Position numbers and translations under genes: made by a program
Shown: one piece after another, positions 32,164 through 43,710 of the stretch
Numbering within the stretch: the stretch's first letter is position 1
How the letters are laid out: each line of letters opens with the position of its first letter
The notes under the pieces: model-generated
What the model saw: only the letters and a program-made list of their open reading frames with translations
Database searches by the model: none
What the model was told of the DNA's origin: nothing
Origin: Myxococcaceae bacterium
GTDB taxonomy: Bacteria > Myxococcota_A > Polyangia > Polyangiales > Ga0077539
Reading direction: 5' to 3'
NCBI GenBank assembly: GCA_004297725.1
Contig: SCUS01000064.1
Span: 1 to 64,000 of the forward strand
DNA: 64,000 nucleotides

Positions 32164-33672
32164 ATGATGGGCCGGGCGCTCGTCCGCGTCGGCCCGTGGC
32201 TGCGCGGCGGCGCCCTCGCGCTCCTGCTCGCGGCGCTCATCGCCCCGATGCCCGCGGCGCTGCTCGACGCGCTGCTCGTGGCCAACCTCGCCGCCTCGCT
32301 CGTGGTGCTCCTGAGCTGCGCGGCCCCGAGGCCTCCGCGCGTCGTGAACGCGCTCCCCGCGGTGCTCCTCGGCGGCGCGCTGGTTCGCCTCGCGCTCGAG
32401 CTCGCCGCGTCGCGCGCCATCCTGGGCGGCGGCTCTCCGGGCGCGGTCATCGCCGCCTTCGGGTCGGTGGCGGTGCGCGGCGACGCGGTGGTGGGCGCGG
32501 CGGTCTTCGTGATCCTCACGGTGGTGCAGCTCGTGGTGGTGGTGCAGGGCGGAGAGCGGGTGGCGGAGGTCGCGGCGCGCTTCGCCCTCGACGCGATGCC
32601 GGGCCAGCAGCTCGCCATCGACGCCACCGCGCGAGGCGGAGCCATCGACGCGCGGCAGGCGAGGCGCGAGCGCGAGGCGCTGGAGCAGCGGGCTCAGCGC
32701 GCCGGCGCGATGGACGGGGCGATGCGCTTCGTGAAGGGCGACGCGGTCGCGGGCGTGGTCATCGTGCTGGTCAACCTCATCGCCGGAACGCTCCTGGGCA
32801 TCTCTCGCGGGGGCCTCGCGCCAGGCGCCGCGGCGGCGCGGTACGCCACGCTGGCCATCGGTCAGGGGCTCCTCGCACAGGTGCCCTCGATGCTCCTCGC
32901 CGTCGCCGCGGCGCTCTCCGTGAGCCGCCCCCTGGTGCGCCCCGACGACCGCCGCCTGGTGGCCTCCTCGACGCTCCGCGCGTGCGCCGGCGTGATGCTC
33001 CTCGTGGGCGTCGCGCCGGGATTTCCGCTCTGGCCCTTCGCCCTGGTGGCCGCCGCGCTGGCGGCGCTCTCGCTCCTGCCGCAGGCCCCCGAGGAGAGCG
33101 CGGTCGTCGACCGGATCGACATCGACGACACCGAGCGCCGGCTCGATGAGCTCTCGGTCGACGCCCCGGCGCTGGTGAGGGCGACCTCCCCGGCGCTGAT
33201 CTCTGCGACGGAGCTGACGGCGCTGCGACGCTGGCTGGCGGAGGAGGAGGTTCCCGCTGGCGACCTGCGCGCGCTGCTGGAGGCGGTGCTGCGCGCGGGC
33301 GCCGCGGGCGATGCGGCGGAGCGGTGGCGCTCGAGGGTGCGCGAGGCGCTCGGCCCGGTGCTCTCAGCGCGCTTCGCGCCGCAGGGGGAGCTCGCCGTCT
33401 GGATGATCGGCCCGACGCTCGAGGGCGCCCTCCGCGACGAGCTGGCGCGGCGGCCGACGTTCGGGGCGGCGCTGACGGACGACCTGCGGACGATGGTCGA
33501 CGGAGGGTGCGCGAGCGACGAGACGGTGACGCTGCTCGCCGCGCAGCCGGTGCGGCGGGCGCTCTGGGAGAGCCTGCGCGCGGGTCGGCGGCGCTGCGTG
33601 GTGCTCGCGCCGGAGGAGCTCGGCGCCACCGTGAAGATCACGGTGCGCGGGGTGCTCGATCCGATGGGCTGA
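32164..33672 (+). CDS. Orphan FHIPEP-family protein (FlhA/SctV-like), shortened
   Basis: A 502-aa member of the type III export gate family. The FHIPEP signature is at residues 130-155 (ERVAEVAARFALDAMPGQ followed by QLAID), after four hydrophobic segments; more helices follow (AGVVIVLVNLIAGTLLG, GVMLLVGVAPGFPLWPFAL). FlhA and SctV proteins are usually about 680-700 aa. Here the cytoplasmic C-terminal domain is only about 190 residues and the N-terminal region is slightly short. No other flagellar or type III secretion gene is in the window. It may serve a dispersed secretion system, or have lost its substrate-docking platform. Confidence 0.85.
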   Translation: MMGRALVRVGPWLRGGALALLLAALIAPMPAALLDALLVANLAASLVVLLSCAAPRPPRVVNALPAVLLGGALVRLALELAASRAILGGGSPGAVIAAFGSVAVRGDAVVGAAVFVILTVVQLVVVVQGGERVAEVAARFALDAMPGQQLAIDATARGGAIDARQARREREALEQRAQRAGAMDGAMRFVKGDAVAGVVIVLVNLIAGTLLGISRGGLAPGAAAARYATLAIGQGLLAQVPSMLLAVAAALSVSRPLVRPDDRRLVASSTLRACAGVMLLVGVAPGFPLWPFALVAAALAALSLLPQAPEESAVVDRIDIDDTERRLDELSVDAPALVRATSPALISATELTALRRWLAEEEVPAGDLRALLEAVLRAGAAGDAAERWRSRVREALGPVLSARFAPQGELAVWMIGPTLEGALRDELARRPTFGAALTDDLRTMVDGGCASDETVTLLAAQPVRRALWESLRAGRRRCVVLAPEELGATVKITVRGVLDPMG

Positions 33673-33700
33673 TCGGGAGTGGAGAGGGACGAGGCGGGGA

Positions 33701-34891
33701 TCAGTAGCCGCGGCGCATCACGACGGGCGCGCCGTTCTCGATCTCGCGGCTGCTGAGGCTGACGAGGCACGCGGCGCTGCGGGGGTGCACGGCCACGACG
33801 ATGAGCTCGCCGGCGACCTCCACCGGGAGCTCCTCTCCGGCGCGGAAGGACTCGGCGTCGGGCGCGTGGTCGACGTGCCCGTCGCCGTCGCGGTCGATCT
33901 CCTGGATGCGGATGCCGCGGCTGTAGCCCTCCACCGAGCGGCGCCACGGATCGCCGCGCTGCGTGAGGAAGAGCCGGTTGCCGAGGCGCACGCCGTCCTG
34001 CGAGCCGCGGTCGATGATGACCACGAAGTTGCTCCCGACGATCTCGCGCGGGGTCGGCGTGGCGACGACGTGGGCGGTGAGGTCCCGGTCGTTGGGCACC
34101 GGCGGCACGGGGAGAAACTGCCGCTGGATGACCGCGACGCGCTCGCCCCGCTCGATGGGCTCGAGGGACTCGGTGATGCGCACCGTCGCGATGTGCCGGC
34201 GAGCGTCCCAGGAGTCGACGACGACGGTGCCGAGGATCCGAACGACGCGTCCGGCGTCGCGGTCCGACCCGCGCGTCGCCTGCGCCGACGAGTAGATGGT
34301 GTAGGTCTCGCCGACGTTCGGGGCGCGCCGCGGAAACTCCACGTACGCCTGGTCGCCCTCGGAGAGGAGCATGTTGTCCTCCGGGGCGCCGACGATGGAC
34401 CCCGAGGTGTTGATCTCCTCGGTGGTCGCCCACGCGGACTCTCGCAGGAACACCGTTCCGCGCGGGTAGCGCGCCGCCTGACGGGTGACGCGCAGGCCCC
34501 CTGGCGTCTGGACCATCGAGGTCGTCGGCGTCGCGACCGACACCTCACCGGGCAGCAGCAGCCGCACCTGGTCTCCCGGGAAGATCCAGTGGGGGTTGGT
34601 GATCTGCGGGTTGCGCGCCCAGACCCGCGGCCAGTACCAGGGGTTCTCGAAGTAGTACCCCGAGATGTCCCACAGCGTGTCGCCGGTGTTCACCGTGTGG
34701 AACTCCGGCACGAGACCGCCGCTGCTGCGGGGCGTCGTGCCCGTCGTCCCCGACGACAGGGTGATCGTCGTCCGCGGGCGCGCGACCACCGCCGCGGGCG
34801 TCGCCTCGTCGTTCACCGTCACCTGCGCGTTCGCGATCGCCGGCACTGCCAGAACGGTCGCGACCCACGGCCAACGCCAGAAGAACCTCAT
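33701..34891 (-). CDS. LysM-domain exported protein
   Basis: A 396-aa secreted protein with a Sec signal (FWRWPWVATVLAVPAIANAQ) and one LysM domain at about residues 64-115 (FHTVNTGDTLWDISGYYFEN followed by WVWARNPQITNPHWIFPGDQVRLL-like elements). The remainder is mostly beta, with SDRDAGRVVRILGTVVVDSW and a Ca-loop-like DRDGDGHVDH stretch. LysM binds peptidoglycan, so it is probably a periplasmic or outer-envelope structural or regulatory protein. The start overlaps the stop of the CpoB-like gene (ATGA). The gene is convergent with the FHIPEP gene. Confidence 0.82.
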   Translation of the reverse strand: MRFFWRWPWVATVLAVPAIANAQVTVNDEATPAAVVARPRTTITLSSGTTGTTPRSSGGLVPEFHTVNTGDTLWDISGYYFENPWYWPRVWARNPQITNPHWIFPGDQVRLLLPGEVSVATPTTSMVQTPGGLRVTRQAARYPRGTVFLRESAWATTEEINTSGSIVGAPEDNMLLSEGDQAYVEFPRRAPNVGETYTIYSSAQATRGSDRDAGRVVRILGTVVVDSWDARRHIATVRITESLEPIERGERVAVIQRQFLPVPPVPNDRDLTAHVVATPTPREIVGSNFVVIIDRGSQDGVRLGNRLFLTQRGDPWRRSVEGYSRGIRIQEIDRDGDGHVDHAPDAESFRAGEELPVEVAGELIVVAVHPRSAACLVSLSSREIENGAPVVMRRGY

Positions 34892-35832
34892 CGTCCCTGT
34901 TCCCTCTCGTCGCGAAGCCGACGTGCGGCCTCGGAATCTGGATGCTCGCTCAGAAGTCGCTGCCCCGCGCGCTCGGCCCCCGCGGCATCGCCCGTGCGGC
35001 GCAGCGCCGTGCGCAGCGTGAAGAGCGCGTCGGGCACCTTGTTGCCCACCGGGAAGCGCTCGATGAGCCCCTGCAGCTCGCGCACTCCGCGAGGCGCGTC
35101 GCCGGTGCGCAGGAAGCACTCGGCCCGCCAGTACATCGCGTTGTCGGCGTGCGGGTGCGAGGGCCACCGCACAAGGAAGCCCGCGAAGGCCTCGACCGCC
35201 TCGGCGCAGCGGTTGGCGCGCGCCATCGAGAGCGCCTCGTCGTAGGCCGTCGCGGCCCGAGGATCGAGGGTGCCCGGGGCGTCCGTCGTGAGCGCGATCG
35301 GCGCGTGGCCATTACGTGGCGGGGTAATCCCCGCTGGAGGCGGAGCCGGAGGCGGCGGAGCGGCAGGGCGGGGCGCAGTCGGCGCGGCAGGCACCGGCGG
35401 CACCGGCACCACCGGGAGGCGCTCGTTGGCGTGGACCACGAAGGGCTCCCGCTCGGGGATGCGCTCGTTGCGGGAGATGCGCACCGCGGGGAGGTTGGAC
35501 TGGTCGGCCGCGTCGGCCTCTGCCTCCTCGGCGCGGCCCGCGCGCACGGAGGTGCTGTCGACGCGAATCGGCTCCGCGGGGGTCGCCTCGACGCCCAGGC
35601 GGATCGTCGCGCGGTGCATGTCCGTCGCGGCGACCGCGCGCCGGGCCTGCTGCGCCGCGTCCTCGGTGATCACCACGCGGTGGTGGAGCACCTCGAGCTG
35701 CGACGCCTGACGCTCCTGCTCGCTGCGCATCCGGCGCATCTCGGTCTCCATGCGCGCCAGGGTGGCGCTGGTGTTGGCGCTACAGCCCCAGCCGACGAGC
35801 GTGAGGGAGAGTGCGAGTGCTCTGGGTCGCAT
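34888..35832 (-). CDS. CpoB/YbgF-like lipoprotein with TPR repeats
   Basis: A 314-aa lipoprotein (LALSLTLVGWGC) with an N-terminal coiled coil (LARMETEMRRMRSEQERQAS), a long Pro/Ala-rich linker and a C-terminal TPR domain of about 110 residues (AYDEALSMARANRCAEAVEA, HADNAMYWRAECFLRTGD, GNKVPDALFTLRTALRRTGD). CpoB-type proteins coordinate peptidoglycan synthesis with the Tol system. No tol genes are adjacent, but a LysM protein gene overlaps downstream, so an envelope role fits. ATG 35832 is the only start giving a lipoprotein signal. Confidence 0.8.
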   Translation of the reverse strand: MRPRALALSLTLVGWGCSANTSATLARMETEMRRMRSEQERQASQLEVLHHRVVITEDAAQQARRAVAATDMHRATIRLGVEATPAEPIRVDSTSVRAGRAEEAEADAADQSNLPAVRISRNERIPEREPFVVHANERLPVVPVPPVPAAPTAPRPAAPPPPAPPPAGITPPRNGHAPIALTTDAPGTLDPRAATAYDEALSMARANRCAEAVEAFAGFLVRWPSHPHADNAMYWRAECFLRTGDAPRGVRELQGLIERFPVGNKVPDALFTLRTALRRTGDAAGAERAGQRLLSEHPDSEAARRLRDEREQGR

Positions 35833-35921
35833 GGTCTCGTCGAGCGTAGAGCGTTGCCCCGCGGCTCGCCAAGAAAGTGCCGCACGCAACTCTCGCGGAA
35901 TTCCCCGACGACAAGCGGCCC

Positions 35922-36863
35922 ATGGAAGACCCCCTCCCCTACGCCCCCCTCTCGATTCCCATCGCCGGCCGCGTCGATTCGCGCTGGGACCCGCTCTGGA
36001 TCCACGGCGACCCGTCGGCGCTCGGGCCTCCGGTGGTGGCGATCATCGGCACGCGCATGCCCGACCCGGCGGCGCGTGCGCTGGCCCACACCCTCGCGCG
36101 AGACCTCTCGCAGCGCGGCGTGCGGGTGCTCTCTGGCGGGGCGCTCGGCATCGACGCCGCCGCGCACCAGGGCGCCCTCGACGGCGGCGGCCGCACCGCC
36201 GTGGTGCTCCCCTGCGGGCTGGCGCACTGCTACCCCCGCCGGCACGCGGCGCTCTACCGGGCGATCGTCGCGAGCGGCGGGGCGCTGGTCTCGCAGTTTC
36301 CACCGGAGACCCCGCCGACGCAGTGGACCTTCCCCCGGCGCAACGAGCTGCTGGCCGCGCTCGCGGACGTGGTGGTGGTGGTGCAGGCGCCCGACCCCTC
36401 CGGGGCGCTCATCGCGGCGGACTCGGCGCGGCGGGCGGGCCGACGGCTGATGGCGGTGCCCGCCTCCCCCTTCGACCGGCGCTCCCGGGGCAACGTCCGG
36501 CTGCTTCGGGCGGGCGCGCGCCCGTGCGTGAACGCGGACGACGTGCTGGCGTACCTGTCCGAGACCGACGGCGCGCTCTTCGCGCGTGACGCCACGCACG
36601 CACCCGTGAGCGCGCGGGTGTCGCGCCCGCGGGCATCCGGAGCGCGCGCTCCCTCGCGCGCCCGAGGCCCCGACCCCCTCACGCTGGACGAGGCAGGATC
36701 GCTCGTGTACGAAGCCCTCGCCGTCGGGCCACGGCACATTGAAGAGGTGGCCCGCGCGTCGGCCCTGTCGACCTCTCGAGCGCAACAGGTTCTCTTGACG
36801 CTCGTCCTGGCAGGATTCATCGAAGACCGCGGCGGAGGGATGTTCACCCGCGCAGAAGCGTAG
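35922..36863 (+). CDS. dprA: DNA-processing protein DprA
   Basis: A 313-aa Rossmann-fold protein with the DprA motifs VAIIGTRMPD (residues 43-52), LSGGALGIDAAAHQGAL, VLPCGLAHCYP and FPRRNELLAALADVVVVVQA. A Cterminal winged helix follows (LVYEALAVGPRHIEEVARAS). DprA binds incoming single-stranded DNA and loads RecA during natural transformation. ATG 35922 is used; a GTG at 35877 would add 15 residues. There is no strong ribosome binding site for either. The arrangement dprA-topA is common in bacteria. The Arg/Ala-rich linker between domains is longer than usual. Confidence 0.93.
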   Translation: MEDPLPYAPLSIPIAGRVDSRWDPLWIHGDPSALGPPVVAIIGTRMPDPAARALAHTLARDLSQRGVRVLSGGALGIDAAAHQGALDGGGRTAVVLPCGLAHCYPRRHAALYRAIVASGGALVSQFPPETPPTQWTFPRRNELLAALADVVVVVQAPDPSGALIAADSARRAGRRLMAVPASPFDRRSRGNVRLLRAGARPCVNADDVLAYLSETDGALFARDATHAPVSARVSRPRASGARAPSRARGPDPLTLDEAGSLVYEALAVGPRHIEEVARASALSTSRAQQVLLTLVLAGFIEDRGGGMFTRAEA

Positions 36864-36901
36864 CGGTGCACAAGCCCTTCACTGTTGTGTAAGGAGCAGC
36901 G

Positions 36902-39388
<2,487 letters not shown>

Positions 39389-39451
39389 GCTCGCGACCGC
39401 GACCACTCTCCCTCCCCTGATCCCTCCCTACGAAGACACAGGACCGAAGCG

Positions 39452-40858
39452 ATGACGGAACCGAGCGCGGTGACGGTGGTGGGCGGCGGCCTCGCCGGGT
39501 GCGAGGCGGCCTGGCAGCTCGCGTGTCGTGGCGTCGCCGTCACGCTCGTCGAGCAGAAGCCCCTCCGCCGCACCGCGGCGCAGACCGGCGACGGGCTCTG
39601 CGAGCTGGTGTGCTCCAACTCGCTCCGCGGGGCGGCGCTCTCCAACGCCGTCGGGCTCCTCAAGGAAGAACTCCGCCGGGCGGGCTCGCTGATCATCGCC
39701 GCGGCGGACCTCACCGCCGTCCCCGCGGGCGGCGCGCTCGCGGTCGATCGCGACCGCTTCAGCGCGACCATTACCGCGGCCATCGACGCGCACCCGCTCA
39801 TCACCCGGGTGTCTGCGGAGGTGACGGAGATCCCCGCCGCGCGGCCGGTGGTGCTCGCGACGGGACCGCTGACCGGCGACGCCCTCGCCAACGACCTCGT
39901 GCGCGCCATCGGCGAGGACCAGCTCGCGTACTACGACGCCATCGCGCCCATCGTGTCGGCGGAGTCCATCGACCCCGAGAAGACCTTCCGACAGTCGCGC
40001 TACGACAAGGGCGGCGACGACGCGTACATCAACTGCCCGATGAACGCCGAGGAGTACTACGCGTTCATCGACGCGCTCGTGGCGTCGGAGAAGGTCGCGC
40101 CTCGGGCCTTCGAGGAGGCGCGCTACTTCGAGGGCTGCCTGCCCGTCGAGGTGATGGCCTCGCGGGGCAAGGACACGCTCGCCTACGGGCCGATGAAGCC
40201 CGTGGGGCTGACCGATCCGCGCACCGGCAGGACGCCCTACGCCGTGGTGCAGCTACGGCAGGAGGACTTCGCGGCGACGGCCTACAACCTCGTCGGGTTC
40301 CAGACGAGGATGACCTACGGGGCGCAGGCGAAGGTGTTCCGGATGATCCCGGGCCTGGAGTCGGCGGAGTTCGTGCGCTTCGGCTCGGTGCACCGAAACA
40401 CCTTCGTCAACGCGCCGCGGGTGCTCACCCCCGCCATGGAGCTCAAGGCTTCGCCCGGGGTCTTCCTGGCGGGGCAGATCACCGGCGTCGAGGGCTACGT
40501 CGAGAGCGCCGGCGGGGGCTTTCTCTGCGCGCTGCTGCTGGCCCAGCGGCTCGGCGGCAGGGACCTCGCTCCGCCTCCGCCGACCACGGCGCTGGGGGGA
40601 CTGCTCACTCACCTCCAGACGCCGCGGGAGGACTTCCAGCCGAGCAACCTGACCTGGGCCCTGCTGCCTCCGGTGGTCGATCCGAAGGTGAAGAAGCTCC
40701 CCAAGCACGTCCGCCTGGAGCGAGGCGCTCAGCGGGCGCTCGACGACCTCGCGGCCTGGCTCCCCCTCGTCGCCGAGGGCTTCGAGGCGCGGCCCATCGC
40801 GGCCGCCGAGCCTGCGGTGACGACCTCGTCCGCGGCGGAGTGCGCCAGCTCGGACTGA
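39452..40858 (+). CDS. trmFO: Methylenetetrahydrofolate-tRNA uridine-54 methyltransferase TrmFO
   Basis: A 468-aa flavoprotein with FAD-binding [19 protein letters not shown], the conserved [12 protein letters not shown] and [12 protein letters not shown] region, [23 protein letters not shown], and the C-terminal [20 protein letters not shown]. It methylates U54 in the T-loop of tRNA with methylenetetrahydrofolate and FADH2. The start at 39452 directly precedes the FAD motif. It lies 63 nt after topA on the same strand, a neighbourhood seen in other bacteria. The Ala/Ser-rich tail is not conserved. Confidence 0.97.
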   Translation: MTEPSAVTVVGGGLAGCEAAWQLACRGVAVTLVEQKPLRRTAAQTGDGLCELVCSNSLRGAALSNAVGLLKEELRRAGSLIIAAADLTAVPAGGALAVDRDRFSATITAAIDAHPLITRVSAEVTEIPAARPVVLATGPLTGDALANDLVRAIGEDQLAYYDAIAPIVSAESIDPEKTFRQSRYDKGGDDAYINCPMNAEEYYAFIDALVASEKVAPRAFEEARYFEGCLPVEVMASRGKDTLAYGPMKPVGLTDPRTGRTPYAVVQLRQEDFAATAYNLVGFQTRMTYGAQAKVFRMIPGLESAEFVRFGSVHRNTFVNAPRVLTPAMELKASPGVFLAGQITGVEGYVESAGGGFLCALLLAQRLGGRDLAPPPPTTALGGLLTHLQTPREDFQPSNLTWALLPPVVDPKVKKLPKHVRLERGAQRALDDLAAWLPLVAEGFEARPIAAAEPAVTTSSAAECASSD

Positions 40859-40865
40859 GGGGCGC

Positions 40866-42191
40866 TCACTCGGTCGGGACGCCGCCTTCGCGCGGACAGG
40901 TCCAGCGGCGGAGGCGGTCCTGGCCGTCGATGGCGAGCAGCGCCCTTCCCATCCAGGCCATCGGGGGACGCCAGTGCGGCGCCCCCTCCCTCGCGGGGAT
41001 GCCCGCCACCGCAGCAGGGACCCACCGCGACAGGTCGATCGACGCCCCCTCGATGGTCGGGTCGAGGTCGATCGATCCGCCGCGCCACGCCACGCGCAGC
41101 ACCGGGTGGCGGCGAACACACCGCCAGCTCAGCCCGGTCACCACCGGCCAGCGCACGACGTCCGGGTCGTCGCCAGCGCGGGGGCGCGTCGGGGAAGGGC
41201 CGCCGTTCGAGGTCACCCGCACCACCATCCGAGGCTCCGCGGCGTCGGGGGTGCGCTCCTCCCCGAGGGCGACGACGGAGACGCCGGTCCATGCGAGGGA
41301 GGCGTTGTTCCAGTCGACGAGCGGGTCGAAGGTGGCCGTGGGCAGGGAGGAGATCGTGGCGCCCTCGGTGCGGAGCGAGTGCACGTAGAGGATGCTCCGC
41401 ACCGCGTCGGCGCCGCGGAGATAGGCGAGGTCGTCGGCCACCCGGATGAGGCCCTGAGGCTCGAGCATCGGCGACGCGGCGGACTCGTGACGCACCCGCC
41501 GAGAGGCCCCGGCGGGATCGATGGAGAACACCGACCAGGACGCGCAGCGCTGCCCTCCCTGCGGGCACGGCTCGTCGGCGTCGGTGGCAAGCGCGAGCAC
41601 CGAGGCGTCGGGGCCCGGGGCGAGCTCCACCCGCGAGCGGGCCCAGCCGCGGCGCTCGGAGCCCGCGCGGGGCGCGACCGGGTGGCGGTTTACCTGGACA
41701 GGTTCTCCGACGACGTCGAGCGAGGGGTGGAGCGACAGCACCGCGAGCTCGCGGGCACCGCCGCCGCGGTCGTTGAACTCGTCGCTCCGCTCGGAGCCTT
41801 CCCCGACGTGGGAGATCCAGGCGACGCGGATCGTCCCCCCGACGGTGGTCGCCGACAGGGAGAGCACGTTGCCCGGGATGCGTCGAAGCCGCACGCGAGA
41901 GCCCACCGCCATGGAGTCGGCGTCGAGCCGCTGCCCGAGCAGGTCGGTGCGGTTGGATTGCGGGTCGAAGCAGGCGTCGATGATCGCTCCTCCGCGACCC
42001 GTCGAGACCACGACGGCCGGGTGGCAGAACCCCTCCGGGAGCCTCTGTTCATCGTCCGTCGCGGCGTTGGTCGCGAGGTCCTGGGTGGGGCGGTGCAGCG
42101 GCGTTTCGCGATCGTGAGCGGGCGCGGGCGAGGCCTCGCGGCGGCACGCGAGCGCGATCAGCGTCATCACCAGAGGTGCCCGAGGTCCCAC
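40866..42191 (-). CDS. Putative lipoprotein of unknown function, 441 aa
   Basis: GTG 42191 begins a lipoprotein signal (APLVMTLIALACRR, Cys about residue 16). The mature protein has repeating strand-turn units with Gly-Asp turns and Trp residues (GTIRVAWISHVGEG, DLAYLRGADAVRSILYVHS, ALLAIDGQDRLRRW), similar in character to beta-propeller lipoproteins; compare the one at 13995. No catalytic motif is visible. It is convergent with trmFO (7 nt apart). A perfect palindrome lies 4 nt before the start. The ORF extends upstream in a Ser/Pro-rich shadow frame that is not believed. Confidence 0.7.
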   Translation of the reverse strand: MGPRAPLVMTLIALACRREASPAPAHDRETPLHRPTQDLATNAATDDEQRLPEGFCHPAVVVSTGRGGAIIDACFDPQSNRTDLLGQRLDADSMAVGSRVRLRRIPGNVLSLSATTVGGTIRVAWISHVGEGSERSDEFNDRGGGARELAVLSLHPSLDVVGEPVQVNRHPVAPRAGSERRGWARSRVELAPGPDASVLALATDADEPCPQGGQRCASWSVFSIDPAGASRRVRHESAASPMLEPQGLIRVADDLAYLRGADAVRSILYVHSLRTEGATISSLPTATFDPLVDWNNASLAWTGVSVVALGEERTPDAAEPRMVVRVTSNGGPSPTRPRAGDDPDVVRWPVVTGLSWRCVRRHPVLRVAWRGGSIDLDPTIEGASIDLSRWVPAAVAGIPAREGAPHWRPPMAWMGRALLAIDGQDRLRRWTCPREGGVPTE

Positions 42192-42195
42192 GAGA

Positions 42196-42211
42196 GGGTA
42201 CTTGAGTACCC
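42196..42211. promoter_or_regulatory. 16-bp palindrome between the 84-aa gene and the lipoprotein gene
   Basis: GGGTACT-TG-AGTACCC has perfect 7-bp arms. It overlaps the stop of the upstream 84-aa gene and ends 4 nt before GTG 42191. It could be an operator, or an mRNA hairpin masking the lipoprotein start. The loop is only 2 nt, so the operator explanation is favoured. Confidence 0.5.
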
Positions 42212-42465
42212 TATCGGAGGCGGTGGGCGCGAGCCCGAGTGGAGCGTCGGGCAGGGCCTCGGACGGCCGCCGCCTCGGGGGCGAGCGAGGGGCGAGCGAG
42301 GCGCGGCAGGTCGCTCCAGCGGGAGGGCGTCTGCAGGTCGAACTCGAGCGCGTCGTCGGAGGGATCGGGGAGCTGGAAGGGGGCGGTGACGTCGGTGCAG
42401 TCGTCGTCGAGGAGCTCGGCGAAGGAGGCGTCGAGCTCGTCGACTTCATCGTAGGACAGCGACAT
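42211..42465 (-). CDS. Small hypothetical protein, 84 aa
   Basis: ATG 42465 has GGGAGA 7 nt upstream. The first half is strongly acidic (SLSYDEVDELDASFAELLDD) with one Cys (DDDCTDV); the second half is basic and Arg-rich (RRSTRARAHRLR). The charge split and small size suit an adaptor, an anti-sigma-like peptide or a RiPP-like precursor, but no modifying enzyme is adjacent. The family is not recognised. It lies downstream of the AEC permease on the same strand (74-nt gap) and upstream of a lipoprotein. Confidence 0.6.
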   Translation of the reverse strand: MSLSYDEVDELDASFAELLDDDCTDVTAPFQLPDPSDDALEFDLQTPSRWSDLPRLARPSLAPEAAAVRGPARRSTRARAHRLR

Positions 42466-42539
42466 GGTGGGTCTCCCGTGGTGAAGGCTTCGGGGCCCTT
42501 GTCGGGAGCGCCGCTCCGGGTCGTTGCGTGGCGGCGCGA

Positions 42540-43493
42540 TCAGCCCGCGATGGCGCGCAGCACCGGCGACCAGGCCCACAGCGCAGGGACCGAGAGCGCC
42601 AGGCTGCTCATGACGATGGCTGCGGCGAGGCGGTCGTCGCAGCGCTCCTGCGTGGCGATGGCGGCGGCGATGACGGCCGCGGGCATGGAGGCCTGCAGCA
42701 CCGACACCGCGATGGGGGCGCCGTGGAGGGAGAGCGCGCGCACCACGAGCAGCGCCAGCGCGGGGGAGAGCACGATCTTGATCGCGAGCGCGGCGATCAG
42801 CGGGGCGCGCTGGCCGCGCAGCACCGAGAGGTCGAGGCGAAGCCCGAGGGCGAGGAAGACCAGCACCGAGGTCGAGGCGCCGATCCACTGGAGCGCCGCG
42901 AGCAACGGCGCGGGCGCGGCGAAGCCCGCGAGGTTGAGCGTGAGCCCGAGGATCACGGACACGGTCGCCGGTCGCCAGAGCACGCTGCGCAGGCTCGTGG
43001 AGCGTGCGGTGTTGCCGTCGCGCTCACCGAAGGCCTGGGCGATGGCGATGCCGACGGTCCAGAGCAGCGCGGTGGTGTCGATGGTGTCGATGAGCACCGC
43101 CGCCTGCGCGGCCTCGGTGTGCTCGGGGAAGAGCACCCGGGTGATCGGGACGCCGAGGAAGCCCGTGTTGCAGAAGGCCGAGCAGAGCATGACGGTGCCG
43201 CGCACCGGGCGGGACCATCCGGCCAGGACGGAGACGGCGTAGCCCGCGGCGAGGGAGGCGAAGAGCGCCACGGTGCTCGGCACGAGCGACCAGGCCACCG
43301 CGACGGTGAGCTGCCGGCGGAGCAGGACGTCGAGGGTGAGCGCCGGGAGGGTGACGTCGATCACCAGCGCGGTGAGGGCCCCGGCGGCGAGGTCGGCGGG
43401 GACTCCGAGTCGGCTGCTGCGGCCGAGGAGGACGCCGATGCCCACGAGCGCGAGCAGCCCGAGGAGCGTGGGGAGGAGTGCGGCGACGGCCAC
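42540..43493 (-). CDS. AEC (auxin efflux carrier) family permease
   Basis: A 317-aa membrane protein with about ten transmembrane helices in two five-helix halves. Family markers include ALVIDVTLPALTLDVLL, CSAFCNTGFLGVPI (the N-G-FLG-P motif) and QASMPAAVIAAAIA near the C-terminus. Bacterial AEC proteins export small organic acids such as malate or malonate. The GTG at 43493 follows the small membrane protein gene by 15 nt. It has no clear ribosome binding site of its own, so translation may be coupled. Confidence 0.88.
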   Translation of the reverse strand: MAVAALLPTLLGLLALVGIGVLLGRSSRLGVPADLAAGALTALVIDVTLPALTLDVLLRRQLTVAVAWSLVPSTVALFASLAAGYAVSVLAGWSRPVRGTVMLCSAFCNTGFLGVPITRVLFPEHTEAAQAAVLIDTIDTTALLWTVGIAIAQAFGERDGNTARSTSLRSVLWRPATVSVILGLTLNLAGFAAPAPLLAALQWIGASTSVLVFLALGLRLDLSVLRGQRAPLIAALAIKIVLSPALALLVVRALSLHGAPIAVSVLQASMPAAVIAAAIATQERCDDRLAAAIVMSSLALSVPALWAWSPVLRAIAG

Positions 43494-43508
43494 GGGGGGA
43501 GCGGCGCC

Positions 43509-43676
43509 TCAGCGCTGACGCGCGTCGACGTAGAACATGTAGCCGACGAGGCACGCCAGGCAGACGAGCGAGATGCCGAGGACGATCGCGACGAGCACGA
43601 GCGTGACGCGCAGGCCGGAGGGAGGCACGTGGCGCGGCGGATCGGCGGGGGAGGACGGGACGGGGGGGTCGCTCAC
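43509..43676 (-). CDS. Small membrane protein, 55 aa
   Basis: GTG 43676 gives a Pro-rich N-terminus (SDPPVPSSPADPPRHVPPSG) followed by one hydrophobic helix (VTLVLVAIVLGISLVCLACL) and a short charged end (YVDARQR). Codon use is typical of the window. It precedes the AEC permease gene by 15 nt, and a -10 hexamer lies 7 nt before its start. It may be an accessory peptide for the permease. Confidence 0.7.
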   Translation of the reverse strand: MSDPPVPSSPADPPRHVPPSGLRVTLVLVAIVLGISLVCLACLVGYMFYVDARQR

Positions 43677-43683
43677 GGGCGGA

Positions 43684-43689
43684 GGTATA
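43684..43689 (-). promoter_or_regulatory. -10 hexamer for a probable leaderless transcript
   Basis: TATACC (minus strand) ends 7 nt before GTG 43676, with no Shine-Dalgarno sequence. It would start the small-membrane-protein/AEC operon inside the gap after the coupled MoxR operon. Confidence 0.5.
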
Positions 43690-43710
43690 GGTCCGGGGGT
43701 GGTCGAGAGG

